Source of the DNA: a virus
Virus record (IMG/VR): IMGVR_UViG_3300030329_006476
Coordinates: 39,800 to 103,799 of that record
DNA: 64,000 nucleotides
Direction: 5' to 3' (one strand)
The stretch's first letter is position 1. Each line of letters begins with the position of its first letter. The translations under genes were made by a program, and so were the position numbers. Of this stretch, positions 46,514-54,847 are shown in pieces. Under the pieces are notes generated by a model that worked only from the letters and a program-made list of their open reading frames with translations, had not been told where the DNA came from and did not search any database.

Positions 46514-47487
46514 ACCTCAATATACCTTACGTTTTTAAAAGCCGCTACATTAGTCCCCCCAGCATAACTTATAGCACTCTGAAGATCTTCCGTAATCTCC
46601 TTTAGCTTGGTATCGAGGTTCATCCCGCAAGAAGGGACGTTTTTAAGCTTCCCTTCGATGTGGGTTGCAGTCTTTTTATTTTCAAAACTTGCGGATCCAT
46701 AATAAGCCTTATGCAGAACACCATTGATTTCAATAGAAGCAGAAGGGCTATCAGAACAACAAGCAAAAAGACCGCCAGCCATAACCAAATCCGCTCCAGC
46801 CACCAAAGCCTTGGCGATATCTCCATTTGAACGAATCCCTCCATCAGCAATGATGGGTATCCGTTCGTTTGCATCAAAATCAACCCTAGACGCATAACAG
46901 TCGCCACATTTTTTTATTGAGGTAAACATTGGCATGGTGAAACCCGTTTTGTCTTTCGTGGTGCAAGGGCTCCCTTGTCCAATCCCCACTTTAACATAAT
47001 CCGCACCCCATGCATAAAGGGCTACTACCGCATCAGGAGTAGCTACATTGCCCGCTATGATACAGACCTCCGGGCCAAGGTTCTCGCGCACATATCTAAG
47101 CATATCACGCATTAACTCACAATATCCATGGGCAATATCCAATGTAATAATGTCTACACGGGCGCCGGACGCTCTCAGGGAATCAACGATATCCTTGTCC
47201 CCCTTTTTGACGCCTAAGCTGATGGAGATCGTTTTCCAATTGTTTCGATTTGCATTGTCGATAAAAGATTCAATGTCAACATCAAAACGATGCATCGAGT
47301 AAAGGTAATCATTCTGGCTCAACCATTCGCACTGACGGTCCGAAACCACGGACTTCATGTTTGCGGGCATAACCGGGAGCTTATAGCGACGTCCCTTTAC
47401 GACCACAGAGGTATCGCACTCAGCGCGACTGTTGCAAACCCCGAATTCGGGAATAAGGCAAATGTCAGAATATTTAAGACCTTTCAT
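46510..47487 (-). CDS. guaC: GMP reductase / IMP dehydrogenase family enzyme
   Basis: 325 aa from ATG 47487 (the longer frame overlaps the PHP gene). A TIM barrel without CBS domains. KYSDICLIP start, MPANMKSV, AGNVATPD, and the catalytic loop VGIGQGSPCTTKDKTGF with Cys in CTT and the TG that favours GMP reductase over IMP dehydrogenase. Then PIIADGGIRSNGDIAKAL and AGGLFAC. GMP reductase converts GMP to IMP with NADPH. In the phage it would rebalance purine pools. It lies inside the split polymerase locus. Confidence 0.85.
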   Translation of the reverse strand: MKGLKYSDICLIPEFGVCNSRAECDTSVVVKGRRYKLPVMPANMKSVVSDRQCEWLSQNDYLYSMHRFDVDIESFIDNANRNNWKTISISLGVKKGDKDIVDSLRASGARVDIITLDIAHGYCELMRDMLRYVRENLGPEVCIIAGNVATPDAVVALYAWGADYVKVGIGQGSPCTTKDKTGFTMPMFTSIKKCGDCYASRVDFDANERIPIIADGGIRSNGDIAKALVAGADLVMAGGLFACCSDSPSASIEINGVLHKAYYGSASFENKKTATHIEGKLKNVPSCGMNLDTKLKEITEDLQSAISYAGGTNVAAFKNVRYIEV

Positions 47488-48235
47488 AATCCAGATAGCT
47501 TTCAAAGCAGAATTCAGGACTTCCGCAATGATCAAGATTGGGAACGTCTAGGGTTTTGGACTTGGTGGAAAAGCCGCGACCACAAATGCATTTATAGGTT
47601 TGGTAGGCTTCGAAGTCTTCACGGTTTTCATAGTAAATGCTCTTAACTAATTCTATTTTAAAAGTAGAGCCGCAATATTTTTTTACAGCCGCACGTAATG
47701 GTACGTCAATGGGGAGCAAGTTGTCTTCAATAAAAAAGGTGGGAGAAAAGTAGGAATCGTCAAGGAGGCATGGCTCTCCATAGGAAAATAGATTCTGAAA
47801 AACGAAAGAATCGTAAAAGGGAATTGCTATTTTGAGATCCTCCTCGGAATAGAGGGATTTGAGAGCAGTAAAATCAAGGCGTCCACGCCCAACTGTTTGA
47901 GCCTGAGTATAAATACGATTCAATAATCTTAGGCCTATCGAATTTTTAGCAAAAACTATTATTTTGTGACTGGAGCTTTCTTTGGGGTCTTTAGAAATAT
48001 CGTTGCACATATCCAAACGTAAACCAAATACAAAAGGAATATCAAGCTCGTCTGAACGCCTTTTAGCTTCAAGAAGTCCAATTAAGGAATCTTCCACTAA
48101 AACAAGACGCTCTAGAGAATGGCGTGACGCAATATCAAATACGCTTGAAGAGCCGCCCGAAACAACCGAAGAGGGGTTAGCTAAAGTAAGGATGCTTCGC
48201 CCAACGCTATAATGGGACTTAAATAAAGGAAACAT
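47474..48235 (-). CDS. stand-alone PHP domain of DNA polymerase III alpha, degenerate
   Basis: 253 aa. Matches the DnaE PHP domain in order: a start where the usual HLHxHYSLLDG is FKSHYSVGRSI (the first His pair is not kept), PFVFGLRLDM (where DnaE has PIIGCE), KIIVFAKNSIGLRLLNRIYT, and the C-terminal AYQTYKCICGRGFSTKSKTL. Loss of the His pair suggests no metal-dependent phosphoesterase activity; a structural role is more likely. It heads the polymerase operon; the promoter ends 6 nt before the ATG. Confidence 0.8.
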   Translation of the reverse strand: MFPLFKSHYSVGRSILTLANPSSVVSGGSSSVFDIASRHSLERLVLVEDSLIGLLEAKRRSDELDIPFVFGLRLDMCNDISKDPKESSSHKIIVFAKNSIGLRLLNRIYTQAQTVGRGRLDFTALKSLYSEEDLKIAIPFYDSFVFQNLFSYGEPCLLDDSYFSPTFFIEDNLLPIDVPLRAAVKKYCGSTFKIELVKSIYYENREDFEAYQTYKCICGRGFSTKSKTLDVPNLDHCGSPEFCFESYLDYERS

Positions 48236-48241
48236 CCCATG

Positions 48242-48270
48242 ACTCTACCATAAAAGCAGGGAAATGTCAA
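48242..48270 (-). promoter_or_regulatory. sigma70-like promoter of the polymerase operon
   Basis: TTGACA (48270-48265), 17-bp spacer, TAGAGT (48247-48242), 6 nt to the ATG at 48235: a leaderless start for the whole polymerase block. Confidence 0.75.
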
Positions 48271-48473
48271 GAGGAATCTGATGCAGATTGGTAGGGAATA
48301 TTTACCCACCGGCCGCCTTGCGCAACAAAGACCTCGCGCACTACAACCGGCTCTTTTATAGAATGAGACACGGTCTCCCGAAACATTTCTTCCGCCGTGG
48401 AAAGATCTAAAGCATTGTAGTAGCGAATATGCGGACGCTCTGACGAATCTTCATACTTAAATTTAAACTTCAT
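48267..48473 (-). CDS. hypothetical protein, strand-helix type (68 aa)
   Basis: MKFKFKYEDSSERPHIRYYN, then STAEEMFRETVSHSI and VVVREVFVAQGGRWV. A beta-alpha-beta pattern like the DpnD/PcfM-like small proteins. Last gene of the protease unit; its 3' end overlaps the next promoter. Confidence 0.5.
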   Translation of the reverse strand: MKFKFKYEDSSERPHIRYYNALDLSTAEEMFRETVSHSIKEPVVVREVFVAQGGRWVNIPYQSASDSS

Positions 48474-48483
48474 TTAGGATAAT

Positions 48484-49395
48484 TTATTCAGTGGAGGGGC
48501 GAGATGTTGGAGTTACTTTGATGAGGAAAGGTGCCGTTCTATCCAAGCTGTGATCCTTGACTCCGCTAGCACTAAAATTATTTGTCTCCACTGAATATTT
48601 TTCTATCTCCTCTAGAGAGGGGGTTTTGAGGGATGGGTCAAGAGCCCACAAAATCTTATTCTTGGCGGCCCATGCACGCATTCGCCGAATGGGAACGATA
48701 AAGTTAAAGCCTTCACCGGCCCCACGCACTAGCATCCCGACATACGTACCATCCGTTAAGAAAACTCCGCCCCCCGAACTACCCGGAAAAGCGGTAACTG
48801 TAGTCTGATCAAATTCAGACTTCCCTAACGTGCGCCCTACTTGGGCAACGATTCCCGTAGTCATGGAATTGGCGCCCATCTGCCCCAAGAGCGAACCCAC
48901 ATGAAACAAGCGCGTCCCAATAGGAATAATGGGCTCTTTCTCATTAAGATAAAAGGCGGCAGACCCTTTTCCATAATCAGTAGCCCGTACCATAAGCAGT
49001 GCTAAATCATGACCATGATCATAGTCGCTATACTTGATTACCTTCGCGTCCATTTTAATTTCCCCGACGCGTCTACCCCCTTCCACAAGCTCCTTTACAA
49101 TCTGAGCGTCCTTAAATTCAACAATTTTACGAGTGTTGCCTTTTTCGTCCACCACTTCTCGAGTGGAGCGTAAATTGTCCACTACATGAGCCGCAGTCCA
49201 AACAAAAGTAACCTTTTTTTCTTCAATTGTACGAACGATAAGAACTCCGGAACCCTCGGACTTCTTATAATCATCCTCGGCCTTAATGGTTACCGAAATA
49301 TTCTGGAGATGGGATGCTACCTTTTTCCGCTCGGCAACATCGGCTGCCAAAACAAAGGAGACGCTAAACAAGAAGGCTGTTATTATTTTTTTCAT
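48484..49395 (-). CDS. secreted trypsin-like (HtrA-like) serine protease
   Basis: 303 aa. Signal peptide MKKIITAFLFSVSFVLA, then a chymotrypsin fold: His70 in FVWTAAHVV, Asp130 in YDHGHDLALLMV and Ser207 in FPGSSGGGVF. A Pro/Ser-rich tail follows and there is no PDZ domain. Expected in the periplasm. Targets are unknown: host surface proteins, or phage lysis or assembly proteins. It is co-transcribed with a membrane protein upstream. Confidence 0.85.
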   Translation of the reverse strand: MKKIITAFLFSVSFVLAADVAERKKVASHLQNISVTIKAEDDYKKSEGSGVLIVRTIEEKKVTFVWTAAHVVDNLRSTREVVDEKGNTRKIVEFKDAQIVKELVEGGRRVGEIKMDAKVIKYSDYDHGHDLALLMVRATDYGKGSAAFYLNEKEPIIPIGTRLFHVGSLLGQMGANSMTTGIVAQVGRTLGKSEFDQTTVTAFPGSSGGGVFLTDGTYVGMLVRGAGEGFNFIVPIRRMRAWAAKNKILWALDPSLKTPSLEEIEKYSVETNNFSASGVKDHSLDRTAPFLIKVTPTSRPSTE

Positions 49396-49405
49396 ATTTA
49401 CATTA

Positions 49406-49864
49406 TTAATAAAGATTCCGAGAGACGCTAGAACGATCCGTCGACTCTAAAATCCACGCATCCAACTCATCCCTGTTCATTAAAAGCTCCGAATCAGCCG
49501 TGAGACCCATTCCATTACCAGAGGAGGAATCAGGAGGTAGCCAATGGGCAACATAAGAAAAAATACTTCCAGTAGCAAAAAGCTTACGACGAGCAACACG
49601 ATGTTCCGCAGGCTCTTCATAATCAAAAATTAAATCGGGATCCTTAACATGAGGATCGGCCTCACTGGGAACACCAACAGGCGCATCATAAGCCTGTGCA
49701 TCGTAAGTGACCTGAGGGGCTTCATTTAAAATCGTGGGAGTGGGTTGGTGGAAGAGGATGAAGACGCGAAAGAGAACCCCAAGTAAAAAATATCCACTGA
49801 CGATACTGAACAGCGAAAGCTTGGTGCCGAGTTTTTTTGTCATTGGAGAACCGCTATATTCCAC
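49406..49864 (-). CDS. single-pass membrane protein (152 aa)
   Basis: A basic start (MTKKLGTKLSLFSIVSGYFL), one membrane helix (FSIVSGYFLLGVLFRVFILF) and a Pro/Asp/Glu-rich soluble domain. GTG at 49864, 7 nt from the -10 box, or the ATG at 49843 could be the start. Its promoter carries an operator-like palindrome. It precedes the secreted protease. Confidence 0.6.
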   Translation of the reverse strand: MEYSGSPMTKKLGTKLSLFSIVSGYFLLGVLFRVFILFHQPTPTILNEAPQVTYDAQAYDAPVGVPSEADPHVKDPDLIFDYEEPAEHRVARRKLFATGSIFSYVAHWLPPDSSSGNGMGLTADSELLMNRDELDAWILESTDRSSVSRNLY

Positions 49865-49893
49865 ACTATATAATATACACTATTTAGTGTGGT
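49862..49893. promoter_or_regulatory. palindromic operator candidate over a promoter
   Basis: CCACACTA at 49861-49868 and TAGTGTGG at 49885-49892 form an 8-bp inverted repeat across the -10 box. ACACTA-TT-TAGTGT, a perfect inner palindrome, lies at about 49877-49890 in the spacer. Three related half-sites suggest binding of a dimeric repressor. Confidence 0.55.
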
Positions 49894-49900
49894 GCGTCAA
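49872..49900 (-). promoter_or_regulatory. sigma70-like promoter of the protease unit
   Basis: TTGACG (49900-49895), 17-bp spacer, TATATT (49877-49872), 7 nt to GTG at 49864. Overlapped by the palindrome above. Confidence 0.7.
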
Positions 49901-49927
49901 GTTTTATTTAGATAATAGTTAATGTAT

Positions 49928-50371
49928 TCATATCGTTTGATTGTACAGCTGAATACACTCTACTATCTTATGGTCTATTTTTTCCGGAAAATTATCTAGG
50001 GTTTCCAAGGAGAACCAACCATATTCCGAATGTTCGAAATTAAGCTTGGGCGTAAAAAGGGTGGAAGATTTGTAAACATAAAAAATAAATTCACAACTAA
50101 GACTGGGAAATCTCTTGATAAATTTAAGCTCGGAAGAAGGGACTTTTATCTCCGCTTCTTCCCACAGTTCGCGGGCTGCAGCTTGAAAGGGGGACTCCCC
50201 TTCGTCCACCATCCCTCCAAACACCGACCAATATCCCCCATACGGCACAGGACGCCCTTCGTATTCTTCGATCCGCTTTGCAAGCAATACCGAATTCTCA
50301 AAAATTATAGCTACGCCGGCCGCGCGACGAGGCAAGGAGGGGTCACAAAGAGAACTCATCGTCATCTTCAA
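49928..50371 (-). CDS. Nudix hydrolase
   Basis: 147 aa. The Nudix box GGMVDEGESPFQAAARELWE, then EAEI, fits GX5EX7REUXEEXGU. The product hydrolyses a nucleoside diphosphate linked to another moiety; the substrate cannot be read from the sequence. It overlaps the Cas4-like gene and is last in the DnaB operon. ATG at 50359 is an alternative start. Confidence 0.9.
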   Translation of the reverse strand: MKMTMSSLCDPSLPRRAAGVAIIFENSVLLAKRIEEYEGRPVPYGGYWSVFGGMVDEGESPFQAAARELWEEAEIKVPSSELKFIKRFPSLSCEFIFYVYKSSTLFTPKLNFEHSEYGWFSLETLDNFPEKIDHKIVECIQLYNQTI

Positions 50372-51440
50372 TTAAATGATGTCGCGGACATCCTTCGTAC
50401 TCTAAACGCTCAATAACATCACCCTCTTCCTGAAGCATCTTTAGTGAATCGAGATCATCTTCAAGGACTGTCATGGGGCGCCCATTGGGAAAGTTTTTTC
50501 GTTTCCCGCTTGAATCTTTCAGGACATAATAAGAGAAAGGGAACTTGAAGGAGCAGTGCCACATGGGGGTTCCGTCTTTTTTAAGTTGTCCGGGGTAGCC
50601 AGTCTTGCCGCGATTACCACAGCACAAAGGGCCACCAAAACTTTTGTCCTTAGGAAACGATTTATCGGCAGCGAAGTCCGAATGCGCCGCATCCTCGTCA
50701 AAATTTTCTAAATATTCCTGCCATTCGGTCAGTTGATACTCAAACCCCTCCAGCTCTTCATCGGATAAAGGCTCCATTCGAAGAACCCCCTCATTCCAGT
50801 CGCCTAAAAGGTCTTTGCCTAATTCAAATTTAAGAAAAAGAAATTCCGACTGTCTAAAAGAGTATTCGGGATAAAGGTGTTTGACCGCTAATGAATACAT
50901 CAAATCCTGCAAATTGTCGGTAACTTCCTTCCCTGAAAAAACTTTCTTGCTTGTTTTGAAATCGCGGATCAGGGCGGCTTTATTCCCTTCATATAAAAAA
51001 AGCTTGTCTATGAATCCATTGATATGGTACCTCTTGCCTCCATCGTCTACTCTTATATCAAAAAGCTTTTCAGAGAAAGCTTGGCTGGGAGAAATTGGAT
51101 CGGCGCCAAAATAATCATGCTCCAATCCATTTACCGTCATAAAATTTATCAATTCCAAATTATCTTTATCGTCTACTTCAAGGCGCTTGGCCAGAGTCAT
51201 GGCGAGCTTCCCTACCGCAGGAACCGAAAAAATGTCCCCCGTAGCACAGATTTTATCAAAATAAGATTGGCGATCTTCGCGAGAGAGAACTTCAAGGATG
51301 GCGTGACAAACAGTACCCCGTGAAGCACCATCATTAGTAGGGTCAGGAAGCTTCAGAGAATACTTGGCATAATATTTCCACGAGCATTCCGCCGCTGTCT
51401 TGATGCGGCTGGCGGAAAGTTTTACGGTTTTATGGCCCAT
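50343..51440 (-). CDS. Cas4/RecB-like PD-(D/E)XK exonuclease
   Basis: 365 aa. ASRIKTAAECSWKYYAKY start, RGTVCHAILE (His), INGFIDKLFL (Asp), LIRDFKTSKK (D-x-K) and NLQDLMYSLAV (QxxxY), the RecB-family nuclease order. Cys in AAECSW plus CPRHH and CCGNRG near the C-terminus could form an iron-sulfur or zinc site, as in Cas4, but spacing differs. It sits between primase and Nudix in the replication operon, suggesting DNA end processing. Confidence 0.8.
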   Translation of the reverse strand: MGHKTVKLSASRIKTAAECSWKYYAKYSLKLPDPTNDGASRGTVCHAILEVLSREDRQSYFDKICATGDIFSVPAVGKLAMTLAKRLEVDDKDNLELINFMTVNGLEHDYFGADPISPSQAFSEKLFDIRVDDGGKRYHINGFIDKLFLYEGNKAALIRDFKTSKKVFSGKEVTDNLQDLMYSLAVKHLYPEYSFRQSEFLFLKFELGKDLLGDWNEGVLRMEPLSDEELEGFEYQLTEWQEYLENFDEDAAHSDFAADKSFPKDKSFGGPLCCGNRGKTGYPGQLKKDGTPMWHCSFKFPFSYYVLKDSSGKRKNFPNGRPMTVLEDDLDSLKMLQEEGDVIERLEYEGCPRHHLIEDDDEFSL

Positions 51441-52500
51441 GAGACTTAAGGAGTTTTAGATTTTTTAAGAGGGGTAGTGATAGCTCCTTGGAAGCGGCGA
51501 GTTTATCAGCAAAAGAAATGATGGAATTAAGGGTGGAGGAAGGGGGCTTGTCTAATTTTACACTCCATTTGTCGAAATCGTCCTTATTCATTTCACCAAA
51601 ATCATTTTTAACGGGAAGGCAAATATCCACTTGACCAAAATCAAAATGACTAAAAAGCTTTAAGTAATTCTTGACGGCAGCCCGCGCTCCACGATTGTGA
51701 GACTTGTTACTGTCGTTGTTGAAGGATATGATAACCTTGGAGATATCTAAAGATAAAAGATGACACAAGAGGCGGGGGGAAATGTCCAAACCAAAAGAGA
51801 CTAATACGTTATAAAAGCCATGCTCATGAAGGTTGAGGAGGTCTCCAATACTTTCAACCACGATGACGGAACCAGCCTCTTCAATCCCTTCTTGCGTCGG
51901 AAAGGTTCCGTTGTGAGAAACATAATAGGGATACAGCCACTTACTCTTGCGGCCGATATGCTTCCACTTGGGAGCATTTGCGCGATTCGACATATCCCGT
52001 CCTGAAAATCCATGTATTTGATTTAGTTCATTATAAATCGGAAAAACAAACCGTTGATACATCTGGCCTTTTGTTGCAAGACCACCCTTGAGCGCCTTGA
52101 GCACCTCGGGGGAAATCCCCTTTTTGGTATAAAAAACATAGTGAGGGAAGAGATCTTCCAGAATGGAATCGTCGTATACTTTTTCCATTGTAACTTTTTC
52201 TTCCGCAACATGAGGATTTGAGTCTCTCTCGAAATCCGACTGAAGATAGGGGTCTATAACAGACTTGTCATTAGTTCCGAGATGAGTCTGAAGGAGTTTT
52301 TTGAACGGAAGAGGAGGTGTACCCTCGACGAAGTCTCGCCACACTCCGCTATCTTTCCAGATTTGAAGGGAGGTAGAATTATCTCCATTTCTAAAAGCTG
52401 CATGACTATGCCAATAACGACCGCGATCTATCAGCTTATAGCCAAGCTCCTCTAAAATATCCTTAATACGATCAGGGGATAAATTCATCGTCCTCTCCAT
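51430..52500 (-). CDS. DnaG-like primase with TOPRIM domain
   Basis: 356 aa. An N-terminal CHC2-like region without the Cys set (YWHSHAAFRNGDNSTSLQIW), then RFVFPIYNELNQIHGFSGRD and a TOPRIM domain with VIVVESIGDLLNL (conserved Glu). The usual DxD is NND in VIISFNNDSNKSHNRG, so only part of the metal site is kept. No C-terminal helicase-binding domain. It lies between DnaB and the nuclease (ends overlap by 11-29 nt). Probably primes phage replication. Confidence 0.8.
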   Translation of the reverse strand: MERTMNLSPDRIKDILEELGYKLIDRGRYWHSHAAFRNGDNSTSLQIWKDSGVWRDFVEGTPPLPFKKLLQTHLGTNDKSVIDPYLQSDFERDSNPHVAEEKVTMEKVYDDSILEDLFPHYVFYTKKGISPEVLKALKGGLATKGQMYQRFVFPIYNELNQIHGFSGRDMSNRANAPKWKHIGRKSKWLYPYYVSHNGTFPTQEGIEEAGSVIVVESIGDLLNLHEHGFYNVLVSFGLDISPRLLCHLLSLDISKVIISFNNDSNKSHNRGARAAVKNYLKLFSHFDFGQVDICLPVKNDFGEMNKDDFDKWSVKLDKPPSSTLNSIISFADKLAASKELSLPLLKNLKLLKSHGP

Positions 52501-54067
52501 CTATATCTGGCGCAATTCCGCCTGTTCGCATTTGAGCTGCCATGTCTCGCAAATCCCCTACTTCTTCCACTCTAAAGTTATCGATACGCAAAAGGAGTGC
52601 ATTGTCCTCACTGCGATTTGTTCCTACCGCTTCTCCGTCATCGTTTAAAGCCGGAACCAAAACAGGTTCTTGGGCACGCTTGCGATCTGGTCCAAGATGA
52701 CGATATTTGACACACTTGAGGCGATGAGTAGCACGACGATAAGAGTCTGGCTCGACCTGAAGTTCTTGATGGAGACGAGGGCGCAAAATAAAAAGATGAG
52801 AACAAAAAGAATTGATTTTATCGGACCCCGCTATAATACTGTCGTCCTCTACAATACCATCGGGACCCCGATTCCCCACGATTCCCATACGATTGCTCTG
52901 CACGCTCGTTATCATAGAAATCATCGGCTTGTTGTTAAAGCAGATCTCTCGCTGAATAAACTGCTTGAACTTATCAATCATGTCTCCAATAAGATCCCAT
53001 GAGGATTTATTGGATCCCACGGGCTCATTGGTAGTCTTAATATAATCAAAACTTAAAATCATGGGATTCCCACGGCCCACATTCCGATAATAAAAGCGGC
53101 GAGCTATCTGAAGCATTTGATCCACCGACATACCGCCGACATTAAAATAATGAAACTTGCGATCTTTCATCTTCTTAAAAGCTTTGTAGACCTTTGCCGC
53201 AGTCTGCTCTGCCGTATACTCAATCCCCGTCGAAGGGTCAACATAACCCGTTTCTCTCCATAAGCCATCTTCAATAAGGCTTAAAGGGACGCCGGAAACT
53301 GCAGCGCACATCCGCATTTGAAGTTCTAATTTGCTCATCTCCCCATTATCAAAATGCAAAATAGGGGCATGGTCATGCTCCGCCGAAACTTGCGTTACAA
53401 TATCCAGACAAAAAGTAGTCTTCCCCACTCCGGTTCGAGCGCAGACAACGGAAATATTGCCGGGCCGAAACAAAGAGCCATACATACTATTCAAATAAGG
53501 CATGTGGGGGATTAACATTCCCGCACCACGCGGATTATCTGCTAAATCCTCTATGAAATCCTCCATATCGTCATAGATGTTCTCAGGGTACAGATTGTCA
53601 TGAGAATAAAAAGAAAGCTTCTCATTATAGATCTTGTCCGCATCCTTGATAATATCTGGAAGAGTTCGAGCAGAGTCCTGCTTCATGTCGGCGCGAATGG
53701 AGCCGCAGGTATTGTAAATCTCTCGTCGAACGCTCCACCCCTTCAGTTCTTTAGCTATTGATTCAATGGAATTTTCAGCAACCTTTTTTAAAGAAAGGGA
53801 TTTTATGTAATCTCCTATCTCTATATTGTCTGGAAAGGAAATGTTTGCGGCTTTGATTCGTTCTATTAGAATAACTTCATCGAGGGCTTGACCGTCGCCA
53901 CTATCCTCAAAGCGCTTGATAAACTTAAAGATAGTTTGATGGACATAGCTGTCGTTGCCAGTATAAAAGTCGTTCTCGTTTATAAGAGCCGAAATTTTAG
54001 AATAAGCTGATGGCCACTGAATGAGCCCAGCCAGAAGCTGACGCTCAAGATCTTTAGAGTGGATCAT
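52472..54067 (-). CDS. dnaB: DnaB-like replicative helicase
   Basis: 531 aa. An N-terminal DnaB domain (LERQLLAGLIQWPSAYSKIS), then a RecA-type motor: Walker A CARTGVGKTTF, ILHFDNGEMSKLELQMRM (motif 1a), LSFDYIKTT (Walker B) and RIDNFRVEEVG at the end. It should be the hexameric replicative helicase. First in its operon: the promoter ends 6 nt before the ATG. Confidence 0.92.
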   Translation of the reverse strand: MIHSKDLERQLLAGLIQWPSAYSKISALINENDFYTGNDSYVHQTIFKFIKRFEDSGDGQALDEVILIERIKAANISFPDNIEIGDYIKSLSLKKVAENSIESIAKELKGWSVRREIYNTCGSIRADMKQDSARTLPDIIKDADKIYNEKLSFYSHDNLYPENIYDDMEDFIEDLADNPRGAGMLIPHMPYLNSMYGSLFRPGNISVVCARTGVGKTTFCLDIVTQVSAEHDHAPILHFDNGEMSKLELQMRMCAAVSGVPLSLIEDGLWRETGYVDPSTGIEYTAEQTAAKVYKAFKKMKDRKFHYFNVGGMSVDQMLQIARRFYYRNVGRGNPMILSFDYIKTTNEPVGSNKSSWDLIGDMIDKFKQFIQREICFNNKPMISMITSVQSNRMGIVGNRGPDGIVEDDSIIAGSDKINSFCSHLFILRPRLHQELQVEPDSYRRATHRLKCVKYRHLGPDRKRAQEPVLVPALNDDGEAVGTNRSEDNALLLRIDNFRVEEVGDLRDMAAQMRTGGIAPDIDGEDDEFIP

Positions 54068-54073
54068 GGGAAA

Positions 54074-54102
54074 ATGGTATCAAATTAAAGAGAAAATGTC
54101 AA
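54074..54102 (-). promoter_or_regulatory. sigma70-like promoter of the helicase operon
   Basis: TTGACA (54102-54097), 17-bp spacer, TACCAT (54079-54074), 6 nt to the ATG at 54067. The 58 bases upstream to 54160 contain only a GGGG/CCCC-rich stretch with a following T run, which might be a weak terminator. Confidence 0.75.
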
Positions 54103-54160
54103 GAAAAAAGGGGTGGGGGGAGCGATGCATAGACCGCGCCCCTTCCCTGCGTACTATAAG

Positions 54161-54421
54161 TTAATTGGATTCCCGACCATCCAAATGGTCGGCTTCCTCG
54201 GAATCAAGAAGGAATTTCTCCATCGCCTTCCGAAGTCCCATTTCGATGATTTGACTATCGGATCGGCTGTAAACCATGGGAGACCCCTCTTGATTAACGA
54301 AAGCCAATACAAAGCCTCGATTGCCATCCGTCGAACCAGAAAGATCAAAAAGTTGATTCAAGAAACTTTCCGGCAAGACAAACGGAGGGAACTCGCCATC
54401 TTCAAATTCATTAGCGCTCAT
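54161..54421 (-). CDS. hypothetical acidic protein (86 aa)
   Basis: MSANEFEDGEFPPFVLPESF, then IIEMGLRKAMEKFLLDSEEA. Acidic and soluble. It follows the PD-(D/E)XK nuclease gene and ends its operon. No family recognised. Confidence 0.6.
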   Translation of the reverse strand: MSANEFEDGEFPPFVLPESFLNQLFDLSGSTDGNRGFVLAFVNQEGSPMVYSRSDSQIIEMGLRKAMEKFLLDSEEADHLDGRESN

Positions 54422-54439
54422 ACCTTATATATACACTTT

Positions 54440-54847
54440 TTATAGGAAAACGCCAGATTCTTCAAAGGTTTTTTTATTTATTTCTTCTTCCGAAAAGATC
54501 TCCACTATCTTTATATCATTAAGGGCGCAAAAATCAAGTTTTTGTTGATCTCGACGGATCTGCCTGACGAAATTGGAGCGCCGGCCGTGAAAAAAGGGAA
54601 CGTATTTAACATGCTGTGCCCCATGTATTTCAACGGCAATTTTTTTATTTGCATTATAGAAATCAAACTTTAGGCGGGTGCCGGCAACCGGAAATTCTTC
54701 GAAGACTACATGATTGCACCAGTAGGGCTTTAAGTATTGCTTGGCCTTGAATTGAATTTTGCTACGGCTTTTAGAGTCCCACTCGATTAAATACTTTTTC
54801 GGTTTGGAAACACGCTTCTGAGAACCACTTAAGGTACGAAACTTCAT
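54440..54847 (-). CDS. PD-(D/E)XK-type nuclease (135 aa)
   Basis: A basic N-terminus (GSQKRVSKPKKYLIEWDSKS), then FPVAGTRLKFDFYNANKKI (Asp), AVEIHGAQHVKYVPFF (E-x-[HK]), QIRRDQQKLDFCALNDIKIV and EIFSEEE: the pattern of the phage/DUF559-like very-short-patch-repair endonuclease fold. A truncated copy of its N-terminus is at 57874-57978. ATGA junction with the glycosyltransferase upstream. Confidence 0.7.
   Translation of the reverse strand: MKFRTLSGSQKRVSKPKKYLIEWDSKSRSKIQFKAKQYLKPYWCNHVVFEEFPVAGTRLKFDFYNANKKIAVEIHGAQHVKYVPFFHGRRSNFVRQIRRDQQKLDFCALNDIKIVEIFSEEEINKKTFEESGVFL

Noticed and set aside
47290-47646. 118-codon plus-strand frame
   Set aside because: Antisense to GMP reductase and the PHP gene; no coding signal.
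43284-48235. DnaE broken by a frameshift or sequencing error
   Set aside because: The two parts are separated by two complete, unrelated genes. Each part has its own start and stop with normal junctions.
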